From Azophilus sp965215035 (GTDB lineage Bacteria; Pseudomonadota; Gammaproteobacteria; Pseudomonadales; Azotimanducaceae): a stretch of DNA of 64,000 nucleotides. The position numbers were made by a program, and so were the translations under genes. The notes below the pieces were generated by a model. That model was not told where the DNA came from. It was given only the letters and a program-made list of their open reading frames with translations, and ran no database searches. This document shows positions 1 to 7,744 of the stretch, one piece after another; position 1 is the first letter of the stretch; every line of letters begins with the position of its first letter. The stretch is taken from the NCBI GenBank assembly GCA_965215035.1, contig OZ244040.1, positions 1,798,001 through 1,862,000 on the forward strand, read 5' to 3'.

Positions 1-248
1 ATAAGTGCGCCCAGGAATATGGAACCATCAAGGGGGTTCGCGCGTTGCCCGTTCCCGGGGCGGCGCTGGTCATCGCGGAATCGTCGGCCGCGAAGCCGTA
101 GGCAAGCGAAGTCGGCCGCATAGGCCAGGGGCAGGGTGATGGCCAGGTTCCACAGGTAGCCCCCGCCGTAGTACCAGGACAGCACCCCAAATCCCGGGGC
201 CAGCGCCAATGCGACGGCCCACATGATGCGGTTGCTGTTGCCTAGCAT
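1..248 (-). CDS. rnfD: RnfD, electron transport complex subunit D (N-terminal part, cut by window edge)
   Basis: Membrane subunit of the Rnf/Rsx ion-pumping electron-transfer complex; in known complexes it carries a covalently bound flavin on a conserved Thr that would lie beyond the window edge. The 82 visible residues begin MLGNSNRIMWAVALALAPG, contain two hydrophobic segments (about residues 9-26 and 31-47), a basic stretch, and then DGSIFLGAL, which matches the RnfD segment that leads into the next helix. The ATG overlaps the TGA of the preceding rnfB-rnfC fusion (ATGA), so translation is probably coupled. The N-terminus is shorter than usual. This gene follows the fusion directly, where a full rnfC would normally stand. 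Confidence 0.8.
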   Translation of the reverse strand, partial: MLGNSNRIMWAVALALAPGFGVLSWYYGGGYLWNLAITLPLAYAADFACLRLRGRRFRDDQRRPGNGQRANPLDGSIFLGAL

Positions 249-1462
249 CAGCGGCTACCCGGCTCGGCGAGTCGCTTACGCCGGGCGAGGCGTTGGGCGC
301 GGCGTGCCCGAGCCTCGGACTGCGCGGCGGCAAGGCGGGCCGCGCGCGCGTCGAAACGGGTTTTCGCATGCGTGGCTTGCGCCCGTTTTGCCGCCAAATC
401 GGCGAGGACTCGTTTCCCTTCGCCGAATATGCGGGCGAGCGGGATGTCGCTGGGGCAGGCCCGGTCGCACAGGCGGCACTCGATGCAGCGCGCGAGCCCC
501 AGGTGTGTAGCGGTGTTCCACTTGCCGGCGGCACTCAGCCAGAGTAACTCCCGAGGCGCCAGATGTGCGGGGCAAACCGGCTCGCAGCGGTTGCAGCCAA
601 TACAGGGTTGGGCGGGGAGTGTCCGTTTGGCGCCGGTTTGTGTTCCCAGGCTCGGGGTCGGCGGGGCGCTGTGTCGCGGTGGGTGTCCCTTCTGCGGGTC
701 GCGGTACTGCGGTGGGTGTCCCTTCCGCGAGTGTGTTTCCGCGCCTGGGGAGGGCGTTCTTTTTTTGGGTGGATGTCCCTTTTTGTTTTTGGGTGTGGGT
801 GGATGTCCCGTTTTGGGTGTTCCCGGTTTGGGTGGGTGTCCCTTGTTTGGGTTTTTAGGTGGGTGTCCCTTGTTTGCCTTTGGGTGGGTGTCCCGTTTGG
901 GGATGGGTGCTTCGGCGACGGTGGGTGTGCCGTTGGTTGCGGTGGGCCTCCCATTGCCCGGGAGGGTGGATATCCCATTTCCGTCGGTGGTGGGAATGAG
1001 TTCAATGCAATCGACCGGGCAGGCCGGTAGGCAGAGTTCGCAGCCGGTGCATTCCTGCTCGATAACGGTGTGCATGAAGCCCGGCGCGCCGATGATGGCG
1101 TCCACCGGGCAGGCGCGGATGCAGAGAAAACAGCCGATGCAGTCTTGCTCCCGAATGCGCGCCAGGGCGGCCTCCGGCGGTGGCGGGGCGATCCCTTCGC
1201 TCTGGTGAAGCAGCACCCGCAGTGCCTCGAAGGTAGCCCGGCCGCCGGGAGGGCAGAGGTCGATTGCCGCCCCGCCGGCCACCGCTTCGGCGTAGGGCCG
1301 GCAACCCGGGTATCCGCATTGCGCGCACTGGGTTTGCGGCAAAAGCGCATCAATCGCGTCGACCAGCGCGCTGTCGTCGTCCTGGAACCGTCTATGCGCC
1401 AACAGCAACAACCATCCCAGGGCCAGGCTGAGGCCAGAGAGCAGGAAGACCGCGGAGATCAT
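248..1462 (-). CDS. RnfB-RnfC fusion: RnfB ferredoxin subunit joined by a KGHPP-repeat linker to the C-terminal Fe-S domain of RnfC
   Basis: Residues 1-157 are RnfB: an N-terminal membrane helix (3-22), the four-Cys cluster site C46/C49/C54/C70, and two ferredoxin motifs (C108-C118 and C138-C148). Residues 158-282 are a low-complexity Pro/Lys/Gly/His linker with repeated KGHPP. Residues 283-404 match the end of RnfC: CIGCNRCEPVCP at 286-297, CIECRLCDRACP at 326-337, then IFGEGKRVL and a basic Ala/Arg helix. The RnfC N-terminal part (NADH/FMN binding, SLBB) is absent. It starts 1 nt after the rsxA stop and ends overlapping rnfD, so it fills both the rnfB and rnfC places. It should pass electrons within the complex, but how NADH would be oxidised is unclear. 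A full rnfC elsewhere, or a collapsed assembly, is possible. Confidence 0.85.
   Translation of the reverse strand: MISAVFLLSGLSLALGWLLLLAHRRFQDDDSALVDAIDALLPQTQCAQCGYPGCRPYAEAVAGGAAIDLCPPGGRATFEALRVLLHQSEGIAPPPPEAALARIREQDCIGCFLCIRACPVDAIIGAPGFMHTVIEQECTGCELCLPACPVDCIELIPTTDGNGISTLPGNGRPTATNGTPTVAEAPIPKRDTHPKANKGHPPKNPNKGHPPKPGTPKTGHPPTPKNKKGHPPKKRTPSPGAETHSRKGHPPQYRDPQKGHPPRHSAPPTPSLGTQTGAKRTLPAQPCIGCNRCEPVCPAHLAPRELLWLSAAGKWNTATHLGLARCIECRLCDRACPSDIPLARIFGEGKRVLADLAAKRAQATHAKTRFDARAARLAAAQSEARARRAQRLARRKRLAEPGSR
665..980. repeat. Degenerate tandem array with core GGTGGGTGTCCCTT inside the rnfB-rnfC fusion
   Basis: About eleven copies of a 14-bp core lie at irregular 14-45-bp steps. Clear copies begin near 679, 711, 769, 799, 831, 858 and 883; weaker ones near 920, 941 and 966. 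Common variants are GGTGGATGTCCC and GGTGGGCCTCCC. On the coding (minus) strand the core reads AAGGGACACCCACC, giving KGHPP in the fusion frame. The array covers almost the whole linker and stops where the two conserved domains begin. Confidence 0.85.
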
Positions 1463-1463
1463 G

Positions 1464-2042
1464 TTACGAATCCAGTCCCACTAGGCCGAGAAACCCCAGG
1501 CTCATGATGCCGGCGGTGATCAGGGCGATGGGCGCGCCCTGGAACGGAGCGGGCACATCGGCGCCTTCCAGGCGCTCCCGGATGGCCCCGAACAACACCA
1601 TCACCAGCGAAAACCCGGCCGCCGCTCCAGCGCTGAAGACGACGGTGCCGGCCAGCGACAGGTCACTCCCCACCGCCAGCAGCGCAACGCCCAGAACCGC
1701 GCAATTGGTCGTGATCAGCGGCAGATAGACGCCGAGGCGCCGGTGCAACAGGGGGCTGGTGGCCCGCACATACAGCTCGGTGTACTGCACAACCCCGGCG
1801 ATCACCACGATAAACACGATGATGTTCAACCAGGTGAGGCCCAGGGGCACAAGCAGTCCGTGATAGACGAAGAAACAGACCGTCGCCGAGAGCGTCAGCA
1901 CGAAAGTGGTCGCGAGCCCCATGGCCAGCGCCGTTGACAGGCTCCTGGTCACACCCATGAACGGACACAACCCCAGAAACTGGGCCAGCGCGAAGTTGTT
2001 GACCAGAAGCGCGCCGATAAGAATCAGGGCCAGCTCGCTCAT
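1464..2042 (-). CDS. rsxA: RsxA/RnfA, electron transport complex subunit A
   Basis: Integral membrane subunit of the Rnf/Rsx complex that, with RnfE, forms the core around a membrane Fe-S cluster. The 192-residue protein (family length about 193) shows the family start MSELALILIGALLVNNFALAQFLG-type sequence and then LCPFMGVTRSL with the conserved Cys, the TTNCAVLG segment with the second conserved Cys, and six hydrophobic segments. The start is at MSELAL; an upstream in-frame start would add nine residues unlike the family. It is followed after 1 nt by the rnfB-rnfC fusion and lies 16 bp after metG, so it is probably co-transcribed with metG. Confidence 0.95.
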   Translation of the reverse strand: MSELALILIGALLVNNFALAQFLGLCPFMGVTRSLSTALAMGLATTFVLTLSATVCFFVYHGLLVPLGLTWLNIIVFIVVIAGVVQYTELYVRATSPLLHRRLGVYLPLITTNCAVLGVALLAVGSDLSLAGTVVFSAGAAAGFSLVMVLFGAIRERLEGADVPAPFQGAPIALITAGIMSLGFLGLVGLDS

Positions 2043-2058
2043 GGTGGCGCCCTGGGCG

Positions 2059-4071
2059 TTATCGCACACCCATGCCCGGCACCGCCCCCTTGTCCGGGCT
2101 GATCAGGAAGATATCCCCGCCGCCCGGCCCGGCCGCCAGCACCATGCCTTCAGAGGTGCCGAAACGCATCTTGCGCGGGGCCAGGTTGGCAACCACCACC
2201 ACCAGCCGGCCGACCAGGTCTTCGGGGTGCCGGTAGGCGGCCTTGATGCCGGCGAAAACCTCGCGCCGCTCGCCGCCCAGGTCGACCGTCAGCCGCAGTA
2301 GCTTGTCGGCGCCGTCCACGGTCTCGGCGGCAACCACGGAAGCCACCTTGAGATCGACCTTGGCGAACTCGTCCATGGATATCGTCTTTCGGCCCGGTCC
2401 CGCCGCAACGGGTTCCAGGGCCGGAGCACCCTTGGTAGCCTTGACCAACCGGTCGAGGCTCTTCTTCTCCATGCGCTTGAAAAGCGGCCGGAACCTGCCC
2501 ACGCGGTGGCCGAGCAGGGGCTGATCGATATCCGCCCAGGTGAACGGCCCCACCCGGAGGAATTGCCGTGCCGATTCCGTCATGGCGGGCAGGATGGGTT
2601 GCAGGTAGATGGCGAGTACTCGGAACAGGTTGATGCCCTGGCTGCAGATCGCCTGCACTTCGTCTTGGCGGTCCTCTTCCCTAGCCAGCTTCCAGGGTTC
2701 ATGGCGGGCGATGTACTGGTTGGCAAGGTCCGCTAGTTCGGTAATCAGGCGCACACCCCTGGAGGTGGCGCTCTGCTCGTAGTGCTCCGCGATCTGTGTC
2801 TTGGCCTCCACGAAGCCTGTCCACAGCGCCTCGTCGTGCAGCTCGGCGGCAAGCTGCCCGGCGAACCGCCCGTTGATGAAGCCCGCGCAGCGGCTTGCGA
2901 TGTTCACCACCTTGCCGACCAGATCGCTGTTCACCCGCTGCGCGAAATCGTCGAAGTTGATGTCGAAGTCATCGATGGTGCCGTTCAGCTTGGTGGCGTA
3001 GTAGTAGCGCAGACACTCCGGGTCCATGTGTTCCAGGCAGGTTCTGGCATTGATGAAGGTGCCCTTTGATTTCGACATCTTGGCGCCGTTGACGGTGATA
3101 AAGCCGTGGGTGTGTATGCGCGTCGGCTTGCGGAAGCCGGCACCGTCCAGCACCGCCGGCCAGAACAGGGCGTGAAAGTTGACGATGTCCTTGCCGATGA
3201 AGTGATGTACTTCGGTCTCGGCCTCCGCGCCCCGTCCCCAGTATTCGTCGAACCGAATATCGCCCCGGCCGTCCGCCAGGTTCTTGAAACTCGCCATATA
3301 GCCCACCGGCGCATCCATCCACACATAGAAGTACTTGTCGGTAGTGCCGGGAACCAGAAAGCCAAAGTAGGGCGCATCGCGGGAGATGTCCCAGGGGCGC
3401 AGGCCCGCATCGAGCCACTCGGCGAGCTTATTGGCCACCTCGGGCTGTACGGTGCCGCTGCGGGTCCAATCGCGGAGTAGCCCGGCGTACCGGGGAAGAT
3501 CGAAGAAGTAGTGCGGGGAAGTCTTGACGGTGGGCACCGCGCCCGAGAGCAACGACCGGGGATTGCGCAACTCGGTCGCATCGTAGGTGGCGCCGCAGGC
3601 GTCGCAGTTGTCGCCGTACTGTTCCTCTGCCCCGCAGCGCGGGCAGATGCCCTTGACAAACCGGTCGGCTAGGAAGGTTTCCCGTTCCGGGTCGTAGAGC
3701 TGTTGCACGTCCCGGGTGAAGATCAGGCCGGCGTCATTGAGGCGCTGATAGATCAACTCGCACAGTTCCCGATTTTCCTCGGAATGGGTGGAGTAATAGT
3801 TGTCGTAATGGATGTGGAAGCCCTGGAAGTCGCGCACATGCTCCCGGCGCATCGATTCGATCATCGCTTCCGGGTCGATGCCCTCCTGCTCCGCTCTCAG
3901 CATGGTTGCCGTGCCGTGGGTATCGTCGGCGCAAACGTGGATGCAGGAGTGGCCACGCAATCGCTGGTAGCGCACCCAGATGTCCGACTGAATGTGTTCC
4001 AGCAGATGGCCGACATGGATCGGGCCATTGGTGTACGGCAGTGCGGTGGTGACCAATAGGCGGCGGCTCAT
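2059..4071 (-). CDS. metG: Methionyl-tRNA synthetase
   Basis: Charges tRNA-Met (initiator and elongator) with methionine in the cytoplasm. The 670-residue protein has ALPYTNGPIHVGHLLEH (HIGH box as HVGH) at the N-terminus, a zinc knuckle CPRCGAEEQYGDNCDACG near residue 145, KMSKSKG near residue 330, and a C-terminal tRNA-binding OB domain (MDEFAKVDLKVASVV to NLAPRKMRFGTSEGMVLAAG), as in the dimeric long form of E. coli. The start is at MSRRLLVTTALPYTNG; the longer frame adds 20 residues not seen in the family. It is divergent from mrp, an arrangement known in other gammaproteobacteria, and leads into the rnf genes. Confidence 0.97.
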   Translation of the reverse strand: MSRRLLVTTALPYTNGPIHVGHLLEHIQSDIWVRYQRLRGHSCIHVCADDTHGTATMLRAEQEGIDPEAMIESMRREHVRDFQGFHIHYDNYYSTHSEENRELCELIYQRLNDAGLIFTRDVQQLYDPERETFLADRFVKGICPRCGAEEQYGDNCDACGATYDATELRNPRSLLSGAVPTVKTSPHYFFDLPRYAGLLRDWTRSGTVQPEVANKLAEWLDAGLRPWDISRDAPYFGFLVPGTTDKYFYVWMDAPVGYMASFKNLADGRGDIRFDEYWGRGAEAETEVHHFIGKDIVNFHALFWPAVLDGAGFRKPTRIHTHGFITVNGAKMSKSKGTFINARTCLEHMDPECLRYYYATKLNGTIDDFDINFDDFAQRVNSDLVGKVVNIASRCAGFINGRFAGQLAAELHDEALWTGFVEAKTQIAEHYEQSATSRGVRLITELADLANQYIARHEPWKLAREEDRQDEVQAICSQGINLFRVLAIYLQPILPAMTESARQFLRVGPFTWADIDQPLLGHRVGRFRPLFKRMEKKSLDRLVKATKGAPALEPVAAGPGRKTISMDEFAKVDLKVASVVAAETVDGADKLLRLTVDLGGERREVFAGIKAAYRHPEDLVGRLVVVVANLAPRKMRFGTSEGMVLAAGPGGGDIFLISPDKGAVPGMGVR

Positions 4072-4134
4072 GGTTCGCTTCGGGTCGGCTGCTGCTCGGC
4101 GGCGGCTACTATACCGCAAGCCGGTGAGCAACCC

Positions 4135-4140
4135 TATAAT
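4135..4140 (+). promoter_or_regulatory. Consensus -10 box TATAAT for mrp
   Basis: A perfect TATAAT lies 15 nt before the first ATG of mrp in the metG/mrp divergent gap. No good -35 box is seen at 16-18 bp. A possible opposing -10 (TATAGT on the minus strand, near 4107-4112) could serve metG, which would place the two promoters back to back. Confidence 0.5.
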
Positions 4141-4155
4141 GGCCCGCTAGCCTCA

Positions 4156-5205
4156 ATGATCGCCCCAGTCGGAGGCGCACGCCGCTGCATGAAGGTCGAA
4201 CAGTTTAACGATCCCTACCTGGCGAAGCCTTGGCGCGACCTCGGTGCCCGGGTGCTGTCCAGCGGCCATCGCCTGTCGGTGACGCTCGGTTACCCGGCCG
4301 CGGGATTGCGGGAAACGCTTTGCCGCCAACTCGGGGCGTTTCTCAACACGGAGCGGCTGGAGCTGGAACTGCGCTTCGAGCCCCCGGCTGGCCGCGGCTT
4401 TGCCCAGGTTGGGCATGTGATTGCGGTGGCGTCCGGCAAGGGCGGTGTGGGCAAATCCACCACGGCCGTCAACCTGGCGCTGGCGCTGGACCGGGAAGGC
4501 GCGCGCGTGGGGCTCCTAGACGCCGACATCTACGGGCCCAGCCAAGGCATGATGCTGGGCGTCGCGGCTGGCCGCCGGCCGCAGATCAAGGACGAGAAGC
4601 TGTTCGTGCCCATCAAGGCGCATGGTCTTGTAACCATGTCGATGAGTTTTCTGGTGGAGCAGAACACGCCCATGGTCTGGCGTGGCCCCATGGCCACCGG
4701 CGCGTTGCAGCAGTTGCTCATGCAATCCGATTGGGGGGCGCTTGACTATCTAATTGTCGATATGCCGCCCGGTACCGGCGATATTCAGCTCACACTGTCC
4801 CAGAAGGTGCCGGTCTCCGGCGCGGTCATCGTCACCACGCCCCAGGATATCGCCCTGCTCGATGCCAGGAAGGGCATCGAGATGTTCCGCAAGGTGGATA
4901 TCCCCGTGCTCGGCGTGGTGGAGAACATGAGCCTGTACGAATGCCCTAGGTGTGGAGAGCTGAGCCACCTGTTCGGCACCGGCGGTGGCGAGCGGGTGGC
5001 CGCCGAGTTCGGTGTACCGCTGCTGGGCGAACTGCCTCTGGCAACGGCGATCCGGGAGCAGGCCGATGGCGGCAACCCCACCGTCGCCGCGGACCCGGAC
5101 GGGGTTAATGCCAGGCTGTACCGGGATACCGCCCGTTACATGGCCGCCCGCCTTTGGGATATGGACAGGCCAGCCCCGCCCACCATTGGCATAGACGACG
5201 ACTGA
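4156..5205 (+). CDS. apbC: Mrp/ApbC family iron-sulfur cluster carrier ATPase
   Basis: P-loop NTPase that carries and delivers Fe-S clusters to apo-proteins in the cytosol. The 349-residue protein has a short N-terminal DUF59/MIP18-like domain (about residues 12-80), then the deviant Walker A ASGKGGVGKSTTAVNLA near 92-108, DADIYGPS, IVDMPPGTGD, and the metal-binding pair CPRC in ENMSLYECPRCGELSHLFG. Two starts are possible: ATG 4156 or ATG 4189 (MKVEQFNDPY); neither has a good ribosome binding site. The stop codon shares one base with the dcd start (TGATG), so the two are one operon, as in pseudomonads. Confidence 0.95.
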   Translation: MIAPVGGARRCMKVEQFNDPYLAKPWRDLGARVLSSGHRLSVTLGYPAAGLRETLCRQLGAFLNTERLELELRFEPPAGRGFAQVGHVIAVASGKGGVGKSTTAVNLALALDREGARVGLLDADIYGPSQGMMLGVAAGRRPQIKDEKLFVPIKAHGLVTMSMSFLVEQNTPMVWRGPMATGALQQLLMQSDWGALDYLIVDMPPGTGDIQLTLSQKVPVSGAVIVTTPQDIALLDARKGIEMFRKVDIPVLGVVENMSLYECPRCGELSHLFGTGGGERVAAEFGVPLLGELPLATAIREQADGGNPTVAADPDGVNARLYRDTARYMAARLWDMDRPAPPTIGIDDD

Positions 5206-5768
5206 TGAGCATTAAGTCGGATCGGTGGATCCGGGAAATGGCCGGCAACGGCATGATCGAGCCGTTCGAGCCGAGGCAGGTGCGCGAGGGGGAGCGCGGC
5301 AAGGTAATCTCCTTCGGCACGTCGAGCTACGGCTACGATGTGCGCTGTGCGCCAGCCTTCAAGGTATTCACCAACATCTACTCGGCGACGGTCGATCCCA
5401 AGGCATTCGATGCACGCAGCTTCGTGGATGTGCACGAGGACATCTGTGTTATTCCGCCAAACTCGTTCGTTCTGGCCTCGACCGTCGAGTATTTCCGCAT
5501 CCCCAGGGATGTGCTGACAATCTGCCTGGGCAAATCCACCTATGCCCGCTGCGGTATCATCGTCAACGTCACGCCGCTGGAGCCGGAGTGGGAGGGCCAT
5601 GTGACCCTGGAGTTCTCCAACACCACCAACCTGCCGGCGAAAATCTACGCCAACGAGGGCGCTGCGCAGATGGTGTTCTTCCAGTCCGACGAGCGGTGCG
5701 AGGTCTCCTACAGGGACCGGGGCGGCAAGTACCAGGGGCAGCGCGGCGTTACCCTGCCGAAACCCTGA
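5205..5768 (+). CDS. dcd: dCTP deaminase
   Basis: Deaminates dCTP to dUTP, feeding dTMP synthesis. The 187-residue protein starts MSIKSDRWIREMAGNGMIEPF and has SSYGYDVRCAPAFKVFTN, CLGKSTYARCGIIVNVTPLEP with the catalytic Ser/Arg and Glu region, LEFSNTTNLPAKIY, and the C-terminal tail DRGGKYQGQRGVTLPKP. It resembles the pseudomonad-type Dcd more than the shorter-tailed E. coli protein. Its ATG overlaps the last base of the mrp stop, indicating coupled expression. Confidence 0.97.
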   Translation: MSIKSDRWIREMAGNGMIEPFEPRQVREGERGKVISFGTSSYGYDVRCAPAFKVFTNIYSATVDPKAFDARSFVDVHEDICVIPPNSFVLASTVEYFRIPRDVLTICLGKSTYARCGIIVNVTPLEPEWEGHVTLEFSNTTNLPAKIYANEGAAQMVFFQSDERCEVSYRDRGGKYQGQRGVTLPKP

Positions 5769-5815
5769 TAGTGCGTTGGTGGTGCTCCGATGTCCCCCAG
5801 GTGTGTGCAGAGGCC

Positions 5816-6436
5816 ATGATCGACGACGGCATTCGCCGCTTCGACCGGGCGCTTAGAACCCTGACCGGTTATCGCGCCGCCGAGCGGGAAAACCCCGCCA
5901 ACGCCATTGAAGATGCGGCCATGGACGAGGCGGAGCGCACCCACGCCGCCGGGCTTATGCGCGTCAATCATACCGGGGAGGTATGCGCCCAGGCGCTCTA
6001 CGAGGGCCAGGCGCTCACCGCTCGCAAGTCCTTGGTGCGGGAACGCCTGCTCGATGCCGCGGCAGAGGAGGCCGACCACCTCGCCTGGTGCGCAGAACGG
6101 CTGGGCGAACTCAACAGCGCCCCCAGCCTGTTGAACCCCCTGTTTTATGCCGCCTCCTACGCGCTGGGAGCGGTGGCGGGGTTCGCCGGCGACCGGGTGA
6201 GCCTGGGTTTCGTCGAGGCTACCGAAGACCAGGTTTGTGCACACCTAGAGCGCCATCTTGGTGCGTTGCCGGCCCAGGATGCCAAGAGCCGCGCCATCGT
6301 CGAACGCATGTACGAGGAGGAGGCGCGGCACGGTTCCGCCGCGTTGCAGATGGGCGGGGCAGAGTTTCCCGCGCCGGTTAAGCAGGCGATGACGCTGCTG
6401 TCGCGGGTGATGACGGAGACGGCCTACCGGGTTTGA
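5816..6436 (+). CDS. coq7: 3-demethoxyubiquinol 3-hydroxylase (Coq7)
   Basis: Di-iron monooxygenase that does the last ring hydroxylation in ubiquinone synthesis, at the membrane surface. The 206-residue protein has the family core AAGLMRVNHTGEVCAQALYEGQA, EEADHLAWCAERL and YEEEARHGSAAL, which supply the E/ExxH iron ligands of the carboxylate-bridged site. Start ATG 5816 (MIDDGIRRFDRAL) fits pseudomonad Coq7. It lies 47 bp after dcd on the same strand and is convergent with trpC across a 450-bp gap. Its presence indicates a ubiquinone-dependent respiratory chain. Confidence 0.96.
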   Translation: MIDDGIRRFDRALRTLTGYRAAERENPANAIEDAAMDEAERTHAAGLMRVNHTGEVCAQALYEGQALTARKSLVRERLLDAAAEEADHLAWCAERLGELNSAPSLLNPLFYAASYALGAVAGFAGDRVSLGFVEATEDQVCAHLERHLGALPAQDAKSRAIVERMYEEEARHGSAALQMGGAEFPAPVKQAMTLLSRVMTETAYRV

Positions 6437-6885
6437 CAAGGGCGCTGGTAAACGGGCGATCTGCTGCGAGCGCCGCCGCTTCTTCCGGAAACTTCCTGTC
6501 AGAAGCCGACCTGGGCGGCGGTGTGCAGTTGCGCGGCCAGTCGGCGTGCGCCCCGCCTGCGGCAACACCCGCTGTATCCGGCGCGGCCATTTGACGCGGC
6601 TGGCGACCTAAGAGGTTTCCGAGTGGGTGGAACCGCAGCATTACCAGCGGGGCCAGGCGGTGCCGTTTCGAGCCGGGGTTGGCGGCTTTTGGCAATGGGG
6701 AGAAGCTCTTTGCGCGAATTGTGATGGTCTCTGGATCACGGAACTCCGGCGTGGACTGCTCCAGGAAAAGAAGTGACGGAAGGGGAACGGTGGATGCCTC
6801 TTCCTCCGCCGGCGGAGCGGCGGTTCGTGGTTACGGGCAGCGGCTTGAGAGAATACCTGGCTAGCGTTATCGGCGGCCAGTGTTA
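6437..6885. other. Gene-free gap between coq7 and trpC
   Basis: Convergent 449-bp gap, GC-rich. In pseudomonads speD, an osmC-like gene and vfr/crp lie between coq7 and trpC; no readable trace of them is visible here. Short open frames on both strands (60-105 codons) have biased composition and no recognisable motif. Confidence 0.5.
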
Positions 6886-7680
6886 TCAGTCTTGGAAGAA
6901 CAGCTCGCGCAGCGCCGCTCCCGGGTCCGCGGCGCGCATGAAAGCCTCGCCGACTAGGAATAGGCGCACCCCGCGCTCCAGCATGGCCCGCACCTGGTCG
7001 CGCTCGCGAATGCCGCTTTCCGTGACGACCAACGTGCCTTCGGGTATGGCCTGCAACAAATCGAAAGTGGTCGCGAGGCTGGTCGTAAATGTCTTCAGGT
7101 TGCGGTTGTTGATGCCGATCAGGGCGGGTGCCAGGCGCAGCGCCACCTCCAGTTCCCGGCGATCGTGTACTTCCACTAGGACATCGAGCCCGAGCCCGGC
7201 CGCGGTTTCGCCCAGCGCCTTAAGCCGGGCAGCGTCCAGGGTGCCCACGATTAGCAGAATGCAATCGGCACCCAGCGCTCGCGCCTCGAACACCTGGTAT
7301 TCATCCAGGGTGAAGTCCTTGCGTAGCACCGGTAGCGAAACGGCGTCCCGCGCCGCCCGCAGGTGGGAATCGCTGCCCTGGAAGTATCGTTCGTCGGTCA
7401 GCACAGACAGGCAGGCTGCGCCGGCCGCGGCGTAGCTCTGCGCTATGGCTGGCGGGTCGAAATGTTCACGCAAGAGGCCCTTGCTTGGCGAAGCCCTCTT
7501 GATCTCCGCGATTACCCCGGGTTGGCCGGCGTCGGCCCCTTGCCTCAGGGCGTTGACGAAGCCGCGCGGGGGGTGTTGTCCGGCCGCGCTGTCCCGCACT
7601 TGGGCCAGCGGCCGCAGGCGCTTGCGGTGCGCGACCTCCGTGCGCTTATGCGCGAGAATCTCATCTAGCACTGTGGCCAT
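6886..7680 (-). CDS. trpC: Indole-3-glycerol phosphate synthase
   Basis: Closes the indole ring: converts CdRP to indole-3-glycerol phosphate in tryptophan synthesis. The 264-residue single-domain enzyme has VIAEIKRASPSKGLLR (catalytic Glu and Lys), VLRKDFTLDEYQV (catalytic Lys), LVEVHD, LIGINNRNLKTF and VTESGI, in TIM-barrel order. There is no fused TrpF domain, unlike in enterobacteria. It is the last gene of trpE-trpG-trpD-trpC. Confidence 0.97.
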   Translation of the reverse strand: MATVLDEILAHKRTEVAHRKRLRPLAQVRDSAAGQHPPRGFVNALRQGADAGQPGVIAEIKRASPSKGLLREHFDPPAIAQSYAAAGAACLSVLTDERYFQGSDSHLRAARDAVSLPVLRKDFTLDEYQVFEARALGADCILLIVGTLDAARLKALGETAAGLGLDVLVEVHDRRELEVALRLAPALIGINNRNLKTFTTSLATTFDLLQAIPEGTLVVTESGIRERDQVRAMLERGVRLFLVGEAFMRAADPGAALRELFFQD

Positions 7681-7744
7681 GGTTGCCCCCGCCGCGCTCT
7701 TTCGCCCTAGCCCGGGTTCCCGCCCGCCGCGTCCGGCCGGTGCC

